Shown here: positions 21,301 through 32,247 of the stretch, piece after piece
Layout: every line of letters begins with the position of its first letter
How positions within the stretch are numbered: the stretch's first letter is position 1
Source of the DNA: Corinectria fuckeliana
Taxonomy: Eukaryota > Ascomycota > Sordariomycetes > Hypocreales > Nectriaceae
Reading direction: 5' to 3'
NCBI GenBank assembly: GCA_019137255.1
Contig: WPDH01000034.1
Coordinates: 186,001-250,000, forward strand
DNA: 64,000 nucleotides
Translations under genes and position numbers: made by a program
The notes under the pieces: model-generated
The model's database searches: none
What the model was told of the DNA's origin: nothing
What the model saw: the letters and a program-made list of their open reading frames with translations, nothing else

Positions 21301-23952
21301 GATCGCTTCCGGAACCATGAGCGCAGGGCTCTCCTCAACCACCTTCTGGTGACGGCGCTGCAAAGAACAATCGCGCTCTCCGGCCGCAATGACACGTCCG
21401 GTGCCGTCCCCCAGGATCTGGACCTCGATGTGCCGGGCATTCTGCACAAACCGTTCCAAGAACACACCTCCGTTCCCGAAATTGGCCGAGGCCTGTCGTT
21501 GTACACTCTCAAAGGTCGCTTTGAGACTCGCTGCATCCTTGCAGTGACTCAAGCCAATGCCACCGCCGCCGGCTGTGCTTTTGAGCATCAGCGGAAAGCC
21601 AACTCGATGGCTTTCGTCAAGCGCATCTTCTAACGAGGTGAGTAGACTGTCGCTACCTGGGACGGTGGGGACGCCAGCTTCAGCAGCAATAGCACGCGCC
21701 AGATGCTTCAAGCCCAGTTCAGACATCTGCTTTGCTGTTGGGCCAACCCACTTCATGCCAGCTTCTTCAACGGCGGTCGCGAAATCAGCGTTTTCGGCCA
21801 AGAAGCCATAGCCAGGAATGACCGCGTCTACCGGGGCTGATTTGGCCAATTCTATAATCTGTGGGATGTTGAGGTAGGTTTCAGAGATCGAGTTGCCCTT
21901 GAGCCTCAAGGCGACATCAGCATCACTAACGTGGGATGCTTCGGCATCGTTGTCCGAATAGATTGCAACCGCACGGAGCCCCATCGTGTGAATAGTCTTG
22001 ATGATTCGAACAGCAATCTCGCCTCGATTAGCAACAAGAACTGTCGAAATAGATGTCTGGTCTGAGCCATTGGTCAAGGGTTTGGCAGTTTCGTGCAGAT
22101 GATGACTGTAAGCCCTCCAGCTCCCATAGCTGGTGATATCAGTGGCATCTACTAGGCCCAGTGGCTCACAAACGAAGCCGTGGACCCAAGAAGAATCCCT
22201 CAATTCTAGCGAGCCGATCCCCAGCGGTGAGGGGATTGTCGCCATGAAGCTTGCTAGGGCATACTTTGGTAGGTTCCAGACCTCCACCTCTATTTCCGCA
22301 CCCTTCTCGTCTGACGATACTCTCTGTAGGCCAGGTTTCTTAGGGCCCGACGCCGAGTTCAAAGCGAATAAACGATAGTGCTTCGATGTAGTCGTCGTAC
22401 GTAGAAGCTCAGCACCACGAGACACGAGATCTTTGTTGAGAGGAAACCCCGCGAGGTGTGCGCCCACGACTGCCACCGGAACATAGCCAGAAGGGGCAGG
22501 CAAGTTGACGATGGCTGTCTCACGGTGTTCAACGCCTGTTGCCCCCAGAGTCCTGACTTCGCCCGCGAACCACTGCTGGGCCCAGCGAAGGAGCTGGTGC
22601 TCCTGCCAATTGTTGGAGATCAACGTTATGCTAAAGGGAAGTCCGTCTGGTCGAAACCCAGCGGGTATTGAGAGTGCTGACCAGTCGAGAAAGTTGACGA
22701 AATTCGTATACGTGCCGAGCAAGGAGTTCTCTTCGATTGGCTTCTGCGAAAGTTGCTCCATGGTCGGAAAAGTCGGAGTAGTGGGAACGAAAATACCATC
22801 AAAGTCATTGAAGGCCAACTGAATCTGGCGAGTAAGGTCCTGTCGAACGTATTCACCCTTGAACACATCAGCTGCGGAGAGAGTCTGCGCTCTAATGACG
22901 ATCTTCCGGACAACGGGATCCATTGCATCTTCCGGAACACGCTCGATGAAGTCCCTTATGGCTTCGTACCGTTCGGCCACCCAAGGCCCAGAATAGAGAA
23001 GCTCGGCGAGCTGGAACAGCATCTTGAAATCGACAGGGATCAGATTCCAGCCTAGAGCCTTTGCCTTCTCAAGAGCCTTTTCGTACGGTGGGTAATGATC
23101 GTCGCGGCCGAACCAATCTGGCTCGGCACAGATAGCCAAGGACGGAGCTGTCCCAGGACTTCTAGTGCCAAATCCATTGGGTGCAGGCATTGAACTGGCT
23201 TCGGGGCGAGGGCGAGAATAGGAATCCTCAACATCGAAGCCCTCGGCGACGGACAACACTGTTTCTGCGTCGGCGACGGTCAAGGCAAAGATGGACACGC
23301 AATCCAGGGTTCGGCATGCCGGGACCACACCTCGTGCACTAAGCGCTCCGCGAGTAGGTTTGAGGCCTATGACATTGTTGAAGCCCGCCGGCACTCGACC
23401 AGAACCAGCCGTATCTGTGCCGAAGGAGAAGGGCACAGCGCCTCGAGCGACGACAACACCACTGCCGGAGCTGGATCCACCGCTGACTCGGGTTGGGTCG
23501 AATGAGTTTGGTACAGCACCATAAGGCGATCTTGTGCCGACGAGACCTGTAGCGAATTGGTCTAGATTCGTCTTTCCAACGATGATGGCACCGGCAGCCT
23601 TCATTTTTGCAATGACGGGCGCGTCCCAATCCGCAGGACTAGAGCTAAAGCTTGGGCATGCGGCAGTTGTGGTGAACCCTTGGCAGTTGATGTTGTCCTT
23701 TGCAGCGAATGGGACTCCATACAGGGGGAGTGAGTGGGCGGCAGGTCCAAGAGTTTGGAGTTTGTTCCATTGATCCTCGATCTGTTGTCTAGTGGCGAGG
23801 GATATCCAGGCGTGGGTAGTCGTGTTTGCTTTCCCCTCTGCCTCCACGAGGGATGAGAGTCGTTCGAGGCCATCGCCAGAAATCTGAGCAGCTTTCCAGT
23901 CGTCTATAGTGAGAGGAGCCGCGGCTGTGGCACCATTGGCGAGGCTGGTCAT
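18379..23952 (-). CDS. dur1,2: Urea amidolyase (urea carboxylase plus allophanate hydrolase), about 1838 aa
   Basis: Biotin-dependent cytosolic enzyme that carboxylates urea with ATP and bicarbonate to allophanate, then hydrolyses allophanate to ammonia and CO2. Exon 1 is 23952-18565, a 57-bp intron covers 18564-18508, and exon 2 is 18507-18379. The start at 23952 is the first ATG in frame (MTSLANGA). Domain order follows yeast Dur1,2. An amidase-type allophanate hydrolase comes first, with GGSSSGSG near residue 155. A biotin carboxylase follows from about 635 (LVANRGEIAVRI, FLEVNTRLQVEHP). KipA/KipI-type carboxyltransferase halves come next, from about 1095 and 1520. The biotinyl domain is at the end, partly encoded by exon 2. 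The biotin lysine lies in CLESSKMEVEI, where the usual AMKM is SSKM. Length is close to yeast Dur1,2 (1835 aa). It is divergent from a Zn2Cys6 regulator across 1.7 kb. Confidence 0.96.
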
Positions 23953-25660
23953 GACCAAGATAGGAGTAGTAGAGTGTTTGTTGGTAATGCTTGAGCAGAC
24001 ACGGACGATCTGTAGACGAGCGCTGAACCAAGAATCTCAACGCGAACGCACTGAAGATGGAGACAGGCAATGCTATATGGGGTCCTTTCGACAGCTTCGT
24101 AGCGGTTGAGCGAAGGACTTTGGTCTCAAAGATGTCACCAGCTCTGAGGCTTGAATTTCTTGTTTAATAGAAGTGACACGAATTCTCTGTCAACTGCCGA
24201 AGACTTATATATGCACCCGACGCCGTCAATAATCAAGCACCTCACCAAACAGCTTGATAATGCACCATGGGGAGGCGGCACTGCATTTTCACAGCTTCGG
24301 GGGCCGGCGGCCAGTGACGAGAAGGCCGGGATATGTATCTGGCGAGTACGCCGGGCGATTGCAGTCGAAGTCCGAGCAACTCGGAGCACGAAGTCGATTG
24401 GGTGCTCGGGAAGGGAAGAAGCGTGGTTCGTACGGGCGTACTTTGACGACGGCCGTGAACCCCACGCGTGAGGACAGGGGTGGAGAATTTGGAACCACAG
24501 CGCTCGCTAACTAAGAGAACACGGGATGGGAGGCTGTCGTAAGATGCTGCTGCCACATTCTGGGCGTTCTAGGTATGGAAAAGACCTTGGGGAGATGGAC
24601 GCGTACTGCAAAGACTCCGATATCAGTTCGCAATGTCAAACGAGTAAACCGAGGTTCAAGCATTGTCCAGCGTTATTGACCAACGGGTAGATGCTGATAG
24701 TGGCTCCAGACCCGAGCTACTCAAGAGCGCACGCTGGCCAATCATGGCAAGACGCCGGCGGCGAGACGCAGAAACGCCCATGCAAACGCCTTCCGCTCTG
24801 GGCCGGCGGCGGAAGCATCTTGACTGCAGTCATCTTGGCTGCGGCTGCGGCTCTGTTCTTATCAAGGAGCTTGACTTGACGACCGTTATCGATACGGAGA
24901 TGTACGTCATGTCGTAGTTGATCCTGGGGTGGGAGGGGTGCAGGAGATGCTAAAGCTGGCGAAGGCCCGTGAAGCGTTTGACACTGGAGAAGTCGATGCA
25001 GTACGTAATGCCAATGCTCGTGCATCCCGGGGGAGGGGAATGATCCAGGTTCATGCACGAGGTCAACGATTGATGTTGGGGATGGAGAATGGTTTCTACG
25101 CGGCCATGCAAGCGGCCAAATGCCATTAATACTGCAGCTCCTTGCTTGATTGCTTGGGACACTCATAATCTCACTCCTTCCACCATCCCATCATGAGCAA
25201 TCTATTCCCGATATGGCCTCGGTATTTCCGTTTCCCCGGGTTCCCGACCCCGCGGGGCGTCCTGAGGTTGAGGGCTGCTAACTTATTATGAGTGATGACT
25301 CTCTTATCGGGCGTCCGTCGTCGAGCCCAGAACGGACCAGCCAGGCCTCTCGACGGGAGATAAGCCGGCCCCATTAGTTCCATTATCCGTAGCCCAAGCC
25401 GTGTGCGCGCGTTCGCCTTTCTGCTTCAGCCCGCCAGACGCCAGACGGGCTACATACTCTGCCTTACGCCTTACGCCTTACTCGCCCTGCTGCTGTGCGT
25501 TGTCGTCCAGCGCGTCCGTCCAGCGTCCGTCCAGCGCAGCATCCGGCCCCTCGGGTCCCTTATTTGCCTCCCTTGTCCAGACGTCTCGCAGAGGATGTGC
25601 CGTTGCTCTCCCTTATCGCCGTGCATCTAGGAAATCCCCGCGGGTGGGTCATGTCCTCCA
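23953..25660. promoter_or_regulatory. Divergent promoter region with GATA sites
   Basis: The 1.7-kb space separates the starts of urea amidolyase (minus) and the Zn2Cys6 gene (plus). HGATAR-like cores GATAA or TTATC occur at about 24256, 24859, 24886, 25304, 25359 and 25383. Such sites bind AreA/NIT2-type nitrogen regulators in the known family. Their number is only modestly above chance, so regulation is an inference. Short tandem copies of CGCCTTA (about 25462-25480) and CGTCCGTCCAG (about 25511-25535) lie in the regulator's leader. A 12-codon upstream frame at 25651-25686 overlaps the regulator's start. Confidence 0.5.
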
Positions 25661-27787
25661 ATGTTCTCGCAGCCGCTTGCTCGTGATCAAGCTCCCGGCG
25701 CCTTCATGTCGATGCCAGTGCCACTGCCAAACCCGGCGGAACCCGGCGGCGGCTACTCGGGAGGCGGCGGCGGCGGCAACAACAATAACACCGGCGGCGG
25801 CGGCGCCCCGTCGTCCTCGTCTCAGCAGGCCTCGTCCTCGCGCTCCCGGCCTTGTGATACCTGCCGTCTCCGGAAGACGCGCTGTGTCAGAGAAGACGGT
25901 CAGCATCGCTGTGTGCTCTGTACCTTCCACAACCAGCCGTGCACCTTCTTGCGCGGGCCGACTCCCCGTCAGCGTCGCCTGAACCGGGACCGGGACCGGG
26001 ACAGGCTTGCTTCCTCGCGAGACGCCAACGACGAGGCCTTTGGCTTTGACTCGGCCGATGCGACCACCTCGCCGCCGCAGCAAACCGGCAGTGCCAATCC
26101 TCCCGGAGGCTCACCGTCCTCCAGCCGCCAGGGCGACTCGGCCTCGACCCCGGCCAGTGTCGAGAACAACAACCCCATGTCGGGCCAATCGCCCTCTCAG
26201 GCGCACCAGCAGCTGACGGGTTCCAACGACAAACGGCCGGAAGCTCCCCGTCCCAAGATCCTCAGCAACACCCTTGGCCTCGATCTCAAGACCCACGCCG
26301 AGTACATCGGCCCTACTGACTATCGCGACCCCTTCTTGCTCGACCTCCATCGCCCGAGCCTCCAGTTGAATCAGGACGGATCGGCTCCCCCGTCGCTCTC
26401 GACCTACTCCCGCCGTCTCAACCACAGGACTGTCTTTCTGGTCCACCCCGATGAATCTGCGGCGTCCGAGTCACGCCGTCTCGCTGACCTGGATGCCATC
26501 GAGGCGACAGTGCACCCCCTCGGCCGCACCCTCGTTGACCTTTACTTCCGCATTGTTCATCCTAGCTTTCCCATCTTACACAAGGATGTCTTCATCAGCA
26601 AGCACCGTCTCTCCCATCGCCACTTCGCCCCGTCCCTCCTCGCCGCCGTCTATCTCGTTGCTCTGGACTGGCAGCTGTACGACAGCTCGCTCGCTGGCCG
26701 CGAAGTCGAGTCCATCCCAGACCCCGCAGCTCTCGAGGAGTTGGCCGAGCGCACTATGGCCCAGGATATGCGTCGCCCCAAGCTTAGCACTCTGGAAGCC
26801 GGGCTTCTCCTCCTCCAACGCAACCGCCGCATCGTCGATGCTAGCATTCACACTCACCCCACCTCAAGCCGCATGTTCACGGCCCAGTTAGTCGCCATGG
26901 CCCAAGATTTGGGCATTCATATTGACTGTAGCTCGTGGTCCATCCCGGCTTGGGAAATCGGGCTTCGCCGGAGGTTAGCATGGGCCTTGTACATGCAGGA
27001 CCGTTGGGGTGCGTGTGTTCACGGCAGGCCCTTTCTCATCCAAGATTCCGACTGGGACGTACAACCCTGCTCTTCTTCCGACTACCCAGAACTTGTCATG
27101 ATGGACGACGGAAGCCCTGACAACTCGGTCATCTCAACGGGCTGGGATCTGTTTCTCCGCCACATCGAGTTGACTCACATTCTTAGCGACGTTATTCGCA
27201 CCTTCTACAGCGCAGCGGCCACTCGCACGGGCGGGACCATCGACCAGATGGGCGTCGTAGCTGCTGTCGAGCTGGCAAAGCCCCTCGTTTTCCGTCTGCG
27301 CGAATGGCAAGCATGCCTACCTCATCAACTTCAACTACAGAGCACTAAACTTCGGGAACTCTGCGCGAACGGAGCTTTGCATCTTGCCCACGCTTCTATC
27401 GAAATTGCTCTTCATCGCGCCCTCGTCCGAATTATGACACCAGACACGCCCGGATCTCTATATGACGTTCTGCGTTCAACTGCCCGGGCTAAATTACAAG
27501 GAGCAATCGAGCTTCTGGGGTCCTTGCGCCCAGAGCACACAGCCGCCTTTTGGGGAAGCGCAGCAGCGTACCAAGCGGCTGAGGTCGGCTCTCTGGCCGG
27601 GTTGCTCTGGGTGACGGCCGACTCATTTGACGAGATGGCTTGGTGTGCTGCGCGTATCGACGAGCTCAGATGGGCACTCAGAGTCCGCGGTGCAGCCGCT
27701 CCGTTTGCTAGAGAGGCACTTCGCCTCCTCGAGCGTGAAATTGGTGGCCTAGGCATGGTTAAATCCACCCCAGACGTCCTCTTATGA
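25661..27787 (+). CDS. Zn2Cys6 transcription factor with fungal-specific domain, 708 aa (TamA/Dal81-like?)
   Basis: Nuclear DNA-binding regulator. The Zn2Cys6 cluster uses Cys 65, 68, 75, 84, 87 and 94 (CDTCRLRKTRC, then CVLCTFHNQPC) and is followed by a basic RQRRLNRDRDRDR linker. A Gly/Asn/Ser-rich low-complexity N-terminus precedes it. The middle homology domain covers about residues 290-560, with RRLAWALYMQDRWGA as the landmark. The start is 25661; an internal Met at 25706 is possible. No intron is needed. The form CVLCxFHxxxC with TFLRGPTPRQR reminds me of TamA/Dal81-type regulators. Those act with pathway activators on urea, allantoin and GABA genes, and the divergent position next to urea amidolyase agrees. 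I hold the general class as certain and the TamA/Dal81 label as tentative. A short upstream frame overlapping the start may restrain translation. Confidence 0.88.
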   Translation: MFSQPLARDQAPGAFMSMPVPLPNPAEPGGGYSGGGGGGNNNNTGGGGAPSSSSQQASSSRSRPCDTCRLRKTRCVREDGQHRCVLCTFHNQPCTFLRGPTPRQRRLNRDRDRDRLASSRDANDEAFGFDSADATTSPPQQTGSANPPGGSPSSSRQGDSASTPASVENNNPMSGQSPSQAHQQLTGSNDKRPEAPRPKILSNTLGLDLKTHAEYIGPTDYRDPFLLDLHRPSLQLNQDGSAPPSLSTYSRRLNHRTVFLVHPDESAASESRRLADLDAIEATVHPLGRTLVDLYFRIVHPSFPILHKDVFISKHRLSHRHFAPSLLAAVYLVALDWQLYDSSLAGREVESIPDPAALEELAERTMAQDMRRPKLSTLEAGLLLLQRNRRIVDASIHTHPTSSRMFTAQLVAMAQDLGIHIDCSSWSIPAWEIGLRRRLAWALYMQDRWGACVHGRPFLIQDSDWDVQPCSSSDYPELVMMDDGSPDNSVISTGWDLFLRHIELTHILSDVIRTFYSAAATRTGGTIDQMGVVAAVELAKPLVFRLREWQACLPHQLQLQSTKLRELCANGALHLAHASIEIALHRALVRIMTPDTPGSLYDVLRSTARAKLQGAIELLGSLRPEHTAAFWGSAAAYQAAEVGSLAGLLWVTADSFDEMAWCAARIDELRWALRVRGAAAPFAREALRLLEREIGGLGMVKSTPDVLL

Positions 27788-28718
27788 GCCCAGCTGGTTT
27801 GTCGCTAATCTCCGGATCGGTGTGACGATGAAACCCTGCGTCTCAATGCATCAATCCTAGGTTGACGAGACAGGCAATTTGCAGCAGAGTAAGCCAAGTC
27901 TAACAATAATGAAATGTCGAGCATGGGTGCCCGGACCGAAAAGGTACAACCTCGGAGCGGAAGGCAGCATATGAGGCTTGCCCAAGGAGGGAGGGAAGGG
28001 TGAAGGAGCTCTGCCGAGCTTGAAGAACACTCAATGCCGGTGATGAAGCCATGCTTCAGAAGCAGTCGACGCCTAATGGATAGCAAGATGTCATTGGAAT
28101 ATGCATGAACGAGATGCCTCGTTAATCTACATGAGGACATAGCGGAACCCAAAGCAGTACGTTGGCTCAACAGCCTAGTCAAGGTTCCCAACGCTAACAG
28201 AAATACAGGATTAATTTAAAAATTCGATCACCAGCTCGAATGCCCTTGGCCTAGTTCACCGAGAGTACAGAAACGCACCTCACAACAGCTTCTCGCCGAT
28301 GAATCTTCAGCTCAAGCATGGGATATCGGCAGAGAAAAAACGAGGACCCGGGAAATGAACAGGGAGAGACCGTAAGACATCTCTTATTGATGAGGAAAAG
28401 GTGGGAAAATTGGCGAAGTCCGCGAAGAAAATGCCCATGGACGGGGGCGTAAATATCAGGGAGATTCACTCATGAAATGGTCGACGGAGTCCGGTTCAGG
28501 ATGGCTGTATGAAGCACAATACCCTTAAAATTTACTCAATTTTATCATCACGGACCTACGAGGGTGTTTGGAGCGTTCCAGGGTTTCGTCATGCGAGCCC
28601 GATGTACGGGGCATTTGGCAAGAGGCACTTGCAGCACTTACATGGAACTTGACTCAAGACCCAAAGGCTAGCACAAAGGTAGGCTTTAGGTGGTCTTCTT
28701 TCTTTCCATTGGGCGAAG
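27788..28718. other. Intergenic region
   Basis: No gene, RNA or repeat recognised. The first part is the 3' flank of the Zn2Cys6 gene. Confidence 0.45.
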
Positions 28719-29090
28719 ATGGGAGAATCACAGCAACAGTCACAGTCCTCCCAATCGGCGCGACAAGATCCGCATAGACAACAGCCTTCGCTATGACATC
28801 ATGAAAGAGAACTGGCTAGCCGTCGCAAGAAGCGGATCGGTTCTGTCGACTCTACTCTCATCGTCGAACCCTCACTTCCAGCAGCTGAGCACCACTACTC
28901 TGTTGCGGAAGAAGCAGAGTACCCTGTCCCCCAAGGCATCGATGAGAAGTTCAAGAAGACTCGCGCACTGAGCACTATGAGCTACCAACAGATCCCAGGC
29001 TGCCAGCTTACATTTGGCTGCGTTGATGCGGGGACTAAATGTACCATGGGCATGAGCCTTGGTGGCCTCGTCATGAAGCCCTCACGCTGA
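28719..29090 (+). pseudogene. Small open frame interrupted by one in-frame TGA, unknown family
   Basis: From ATG 28719 the frame stays open to TGA 29088-29090 except for one TGA at 28794-28796, giving 123 codons. Before it the product is Gln/Ser-rich (MGESQQQSQSSQSARQD). After it the frame looks protein-like (RRKKRIGSVDSTLIVEPSLP, then YQQIPGCQLTFGCVDAG). No GT-AG intron removes the stop. It may be a recent pseudogene or a gene with an unseen start beyond the TGA. I do not recognise the family. Confidence 0.35.
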
Positions 29091-30127
29091 GTGCGATGTG
29101 ACTGGTATCAGTGGCACAGGGCGAGAGGATGGCAAGTGTGAACGACATTGCCAACAATACAACATCCACATATTTACAGTGACTTCCTCATCAGGTAAAC
29201 TTGTAAGGGACCTAAGACAGCTTCGGGGTTCTAAATGGAAATGGCCGAGATCAGTTAAGCCGTAAGTACCCCTCATCGTGGAGTTCCTCCATACAAACTA
29301 GATTCTCACGGCTAAATCGCAGTTCATAACTACCTCAACATATATAAATACGGAATAAAGGGCTTTTACCGTTTAAAGTGACGCAAATTATATCCTGAAC
29401 ACTTTTCTGTGTTTTTAAACATTTCCTTGGGAAAGTTAGCTCTCTCAACCAGCGCTTAGAAACTCTCTCGTCCGACTGTTTCGCAAGTACCCCGCAGCCC
29501 AAGCTACCTACATACCTACTTGTCGCCGCATTAGTATAGCGGGAGTTATCAGATCATCAGATAAATGCCGACCCTGGCCTACATGACACATCCCTTGTCA
29601 TGCACCTTTCCTTACTCCTTGCTCGTGCCTGGAAGGAAGAAGTCGTCAAATTGCCATTTAGCCAAGCCGTCCCTACGCCAGGTCAGAGATGGGTCAGACT
29701 AACAGTGAATCTGTAGCCAACATGAAATAAAGCCTCGTCAACGACGCAGAATGGCCGCCGCGGTGGGTGTCAAGTTACGGGCGACCAGTTATAGAGTATG
29801 CACGAGAATGAGAGCCGCAGTCAGATTACGTAGCGTGAATCTGGCATCGAGAAGAGCACGGGAATGAGGGTGAAAACGGACCCAGCACACACAAAATACT
29901 ATCCCCGAGTCCGAGTCAGCCGGCGTCGGTCTATCGGGGATTGGGGCTCATGGTCCATGATCCATGGAATCTCCGTGGATCTTGGTCCACGTCGCCCTCA
30001 TGCCAACTCCCTTAAGAGGGCGGTTTATCCCCCGTGGGCCCGTCTTTTCTACGTCCAAGCCATTGCTTGCCCTACGATCAAAGACCTTGCAGTGTTAACT
30101 TCAGTTGCAAAAGGCGAGTGTGCAACC
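29091..30127. other. Intergenic region, promoter of the FAD oxidoreductase
   Basis: No gene recognised. The oxidoreductase frame extends upstream to an ATG at 29864. That extension is Arg/Pro-rich with no domain, so I place it in the 5' leader. Confidence 0.4.
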
Positions 30128-31569
30128 ATGCTGGACAAATCCGTTCTCTTCGCCAAGGTCGTAGTGTACACTTTTGCCTTCTTTTGGCGGGAAATCCGAC
30201 GAGCACTTGAGCGGACCAAGGATGGGTGGATTCATCGACTGACGGGAGGAAAGGCTGCCGAGACCAGAGACCTCAACATTGTTGTTGTCGGAGCAAACTT
30301 CGCCGGACACCAGGCCGCCCGCGTCGTTTCCAGGAACCTACCGCCCGACAGCCGACACCGGGTTGTCGTCGTCGAGCCAAACTCACACTTCCAGTTCACC
30401 TGGGTCCTCCCTCGGTTCTGTGTCGCAAAGGGCCACGACCACAAGGCCTTTGTTCCTTACAGCGGCATCTTGAAGGGCGTACCGGAAGGCGCCATCCATT
30501 GGATCAGGGACCGCGTTGTTGGACTAACAAAGTCCCACGTAACACTCCAAGACAGCGGCGAAGAGATCCCCTACGAATACTTGATCATTGCCACCGGGTC
30601 TGCGGTGGAAGAGGGTCTCCCTTCGAGAACCAATGCTCCCGACAAGCTGGAGGGCATGAAGCGCCTGAGGGAGATGCAGAACAAGATCGAAAAGGCCACC
30701 AAGATCGTCGTCGTCGGTGGGGGTGCCGCAGGCGTCGAGGTCGCAACTGACGCCAAGTCGATGTATCCAGACAAGACCGTCATCCTGGTTCACTCCCGGA
30801 AGACGCTGATGCACCGGTTTGGCGAGGGCTTACAGAGAGCCGCCATGGAAGGTTTTGACAAGCTTGGAGGCGAGACCATTCTCGAGGAGCGTGTTGTGGG
30901 CGAGGACAAAGAGGCAGGGACTGTCACCCTTCGCTCCGGCAAGATAATTGAGTGTGATCTTTTCGTAAGTACTCTACAAATCGCCGGCTAGGATCTTGGA
31001 GTTCGGTGGAATTAACACAAAGCAGATCAATTGCACTGGGCAGCGACCTGCCTCTGACATCCTCAAGAAGCTGGCCCCGGACGCCATCACTGAATCAGGA
31101 CACATCAAGGTCAAGCCGACGCTGCAGCTCGACAACGACAGCTTCCCCAACATCTACGCTTGCGGCGACGTCGCCGACACCAAACTCCCAAACCCGAACG
31201 GCCGAGCCGCGCACCGACAAGCGGATTTCGCGGCCGACAACGTCCTCCTAGCAGTCCGTGGGAAGACACCCAGCAATGAGTTCAGGACCAACTGGGCAGA
31301 CGGCATCATCAAGCTGACGCTTGGCATGGTAAAAAGAAATCTGGCGGGAAATCGCCCAGTTCATGGCTCAGACGTGGCTAACATGCGCCCAGGATCGCTC
31401 CGTGACGCATATTGGCGACGGGCAGAAGGAGTTGCTGTGGGGGTCAAGGGAGAGGGACGAGGAGCTCATGGCTGCTCGCTGCTGGCAGAATCTTGGCGCG
31501 AAGCCTTACGAGGATGAAGCAGTGCCCCGAGGCGTAGCTACATCCGGGAGGACTAAGGAGGATGTCTGA
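30128..31569 (+). CDS. AIF/AMID-type FAD-dependent NAD(P)H oxidoreductase, 438 aa
   Basis: Two-dinucleotide-fold flavoprotein of the apoptosis-inducing-factor-like / NDH-2-related class, expected to oxidise NAD(P)H and pass electrons to a quinone or similar acceptor. Exons are 30128-30964, 31026-31328 and 31393-31569; the introns are 61 and 64 bp. The ATG at 30128 is preferred because a hydrophobic N-terminal helix (SVLFAKVVVYTFAFFW) precedes the FAD-binding strand VVVGANFAGHQAA at about residue 57. The second nucleotide-binding motif is VVVGGGAAGVEVA in the middle. YLIIATGSA and, in exon 2, YACGDVAD are the late ATG and GD motifs of the fold. The N-terminal helix suggests membrane attachment. 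The last exon is hydrophilic, ending in RTKEDV. Partner and exact substrate unknown. Confidence 0.88.
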
Positions 31570-32247
31570 TAATTATTCACGATGTGTTCAGAGAGGATTG
31601 TCAGGATAGAGCAGTGTCGACGCATGGCCTTGCAGTCAAAGTGTTTTGACCGTCTCAATTTAGCGTGTGACTATGCAGTAGATATCTTCCATCTTAGGCA
31701 TGTAATAGTCAATTGACTGTAGTATAATTAGAGATTATGCTTAGGAGTCACCATTTGTTGTGTCATGTCAAGGCAAATAACACTGAATACGCTGTATCGT
31801 AATAAGTATTTGCGAACTATTGTGCCTAGCATAAGCAAGTAGTTGATGACCACTGGACACTTTATCTTTATTGTCCTTGAAACATATCCATAGAGGGCTT
31901 GAGCATAAAGAGCGCACTCTGCAGCATCAAATCAGGTTACCCTATCATTAAGCACCTTCACTACACTTCTTACGATAGCTTACGTGAATTCCGAGAAGAA
32001 GAAAAAGACAATGAATATTTAAAAGACAACTACCTCGGTTTCTTGTTTCTGAACGGACTTGAACTGACATGTTCCCTTGGCTCCTTTGACTAGTACCGCC
32101 GTGTGGCCGAGGGTCCAGTGGAGATTGAGCCAGAGTTCCAAAGCAACACTTTATGATGGCGGGGCAGCTAACCTCGCATCACCACCACCTAAGCTGAACA
32201 AACTTGGCATCCCCAACATACGAATTCACTTGAGTGGACGCAAAAAT
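31570..32247. other. Intergenic region
   Basis: AT-rich between about 31650 and 32050, with no gene or RNA recognised. It holds the oxidoreductase 3' UTR and the PQ-loop gene promoter. Confidence 0.45.

Noticed and set aside
29864..30127. Upstream extension of the FAD oxidoreductase to ATG 29864
   Set aside because: The extra 88 residues are Arg/Pro-rich and unlike the family, whereas a membrane helix directly follows the ATG at 30128.
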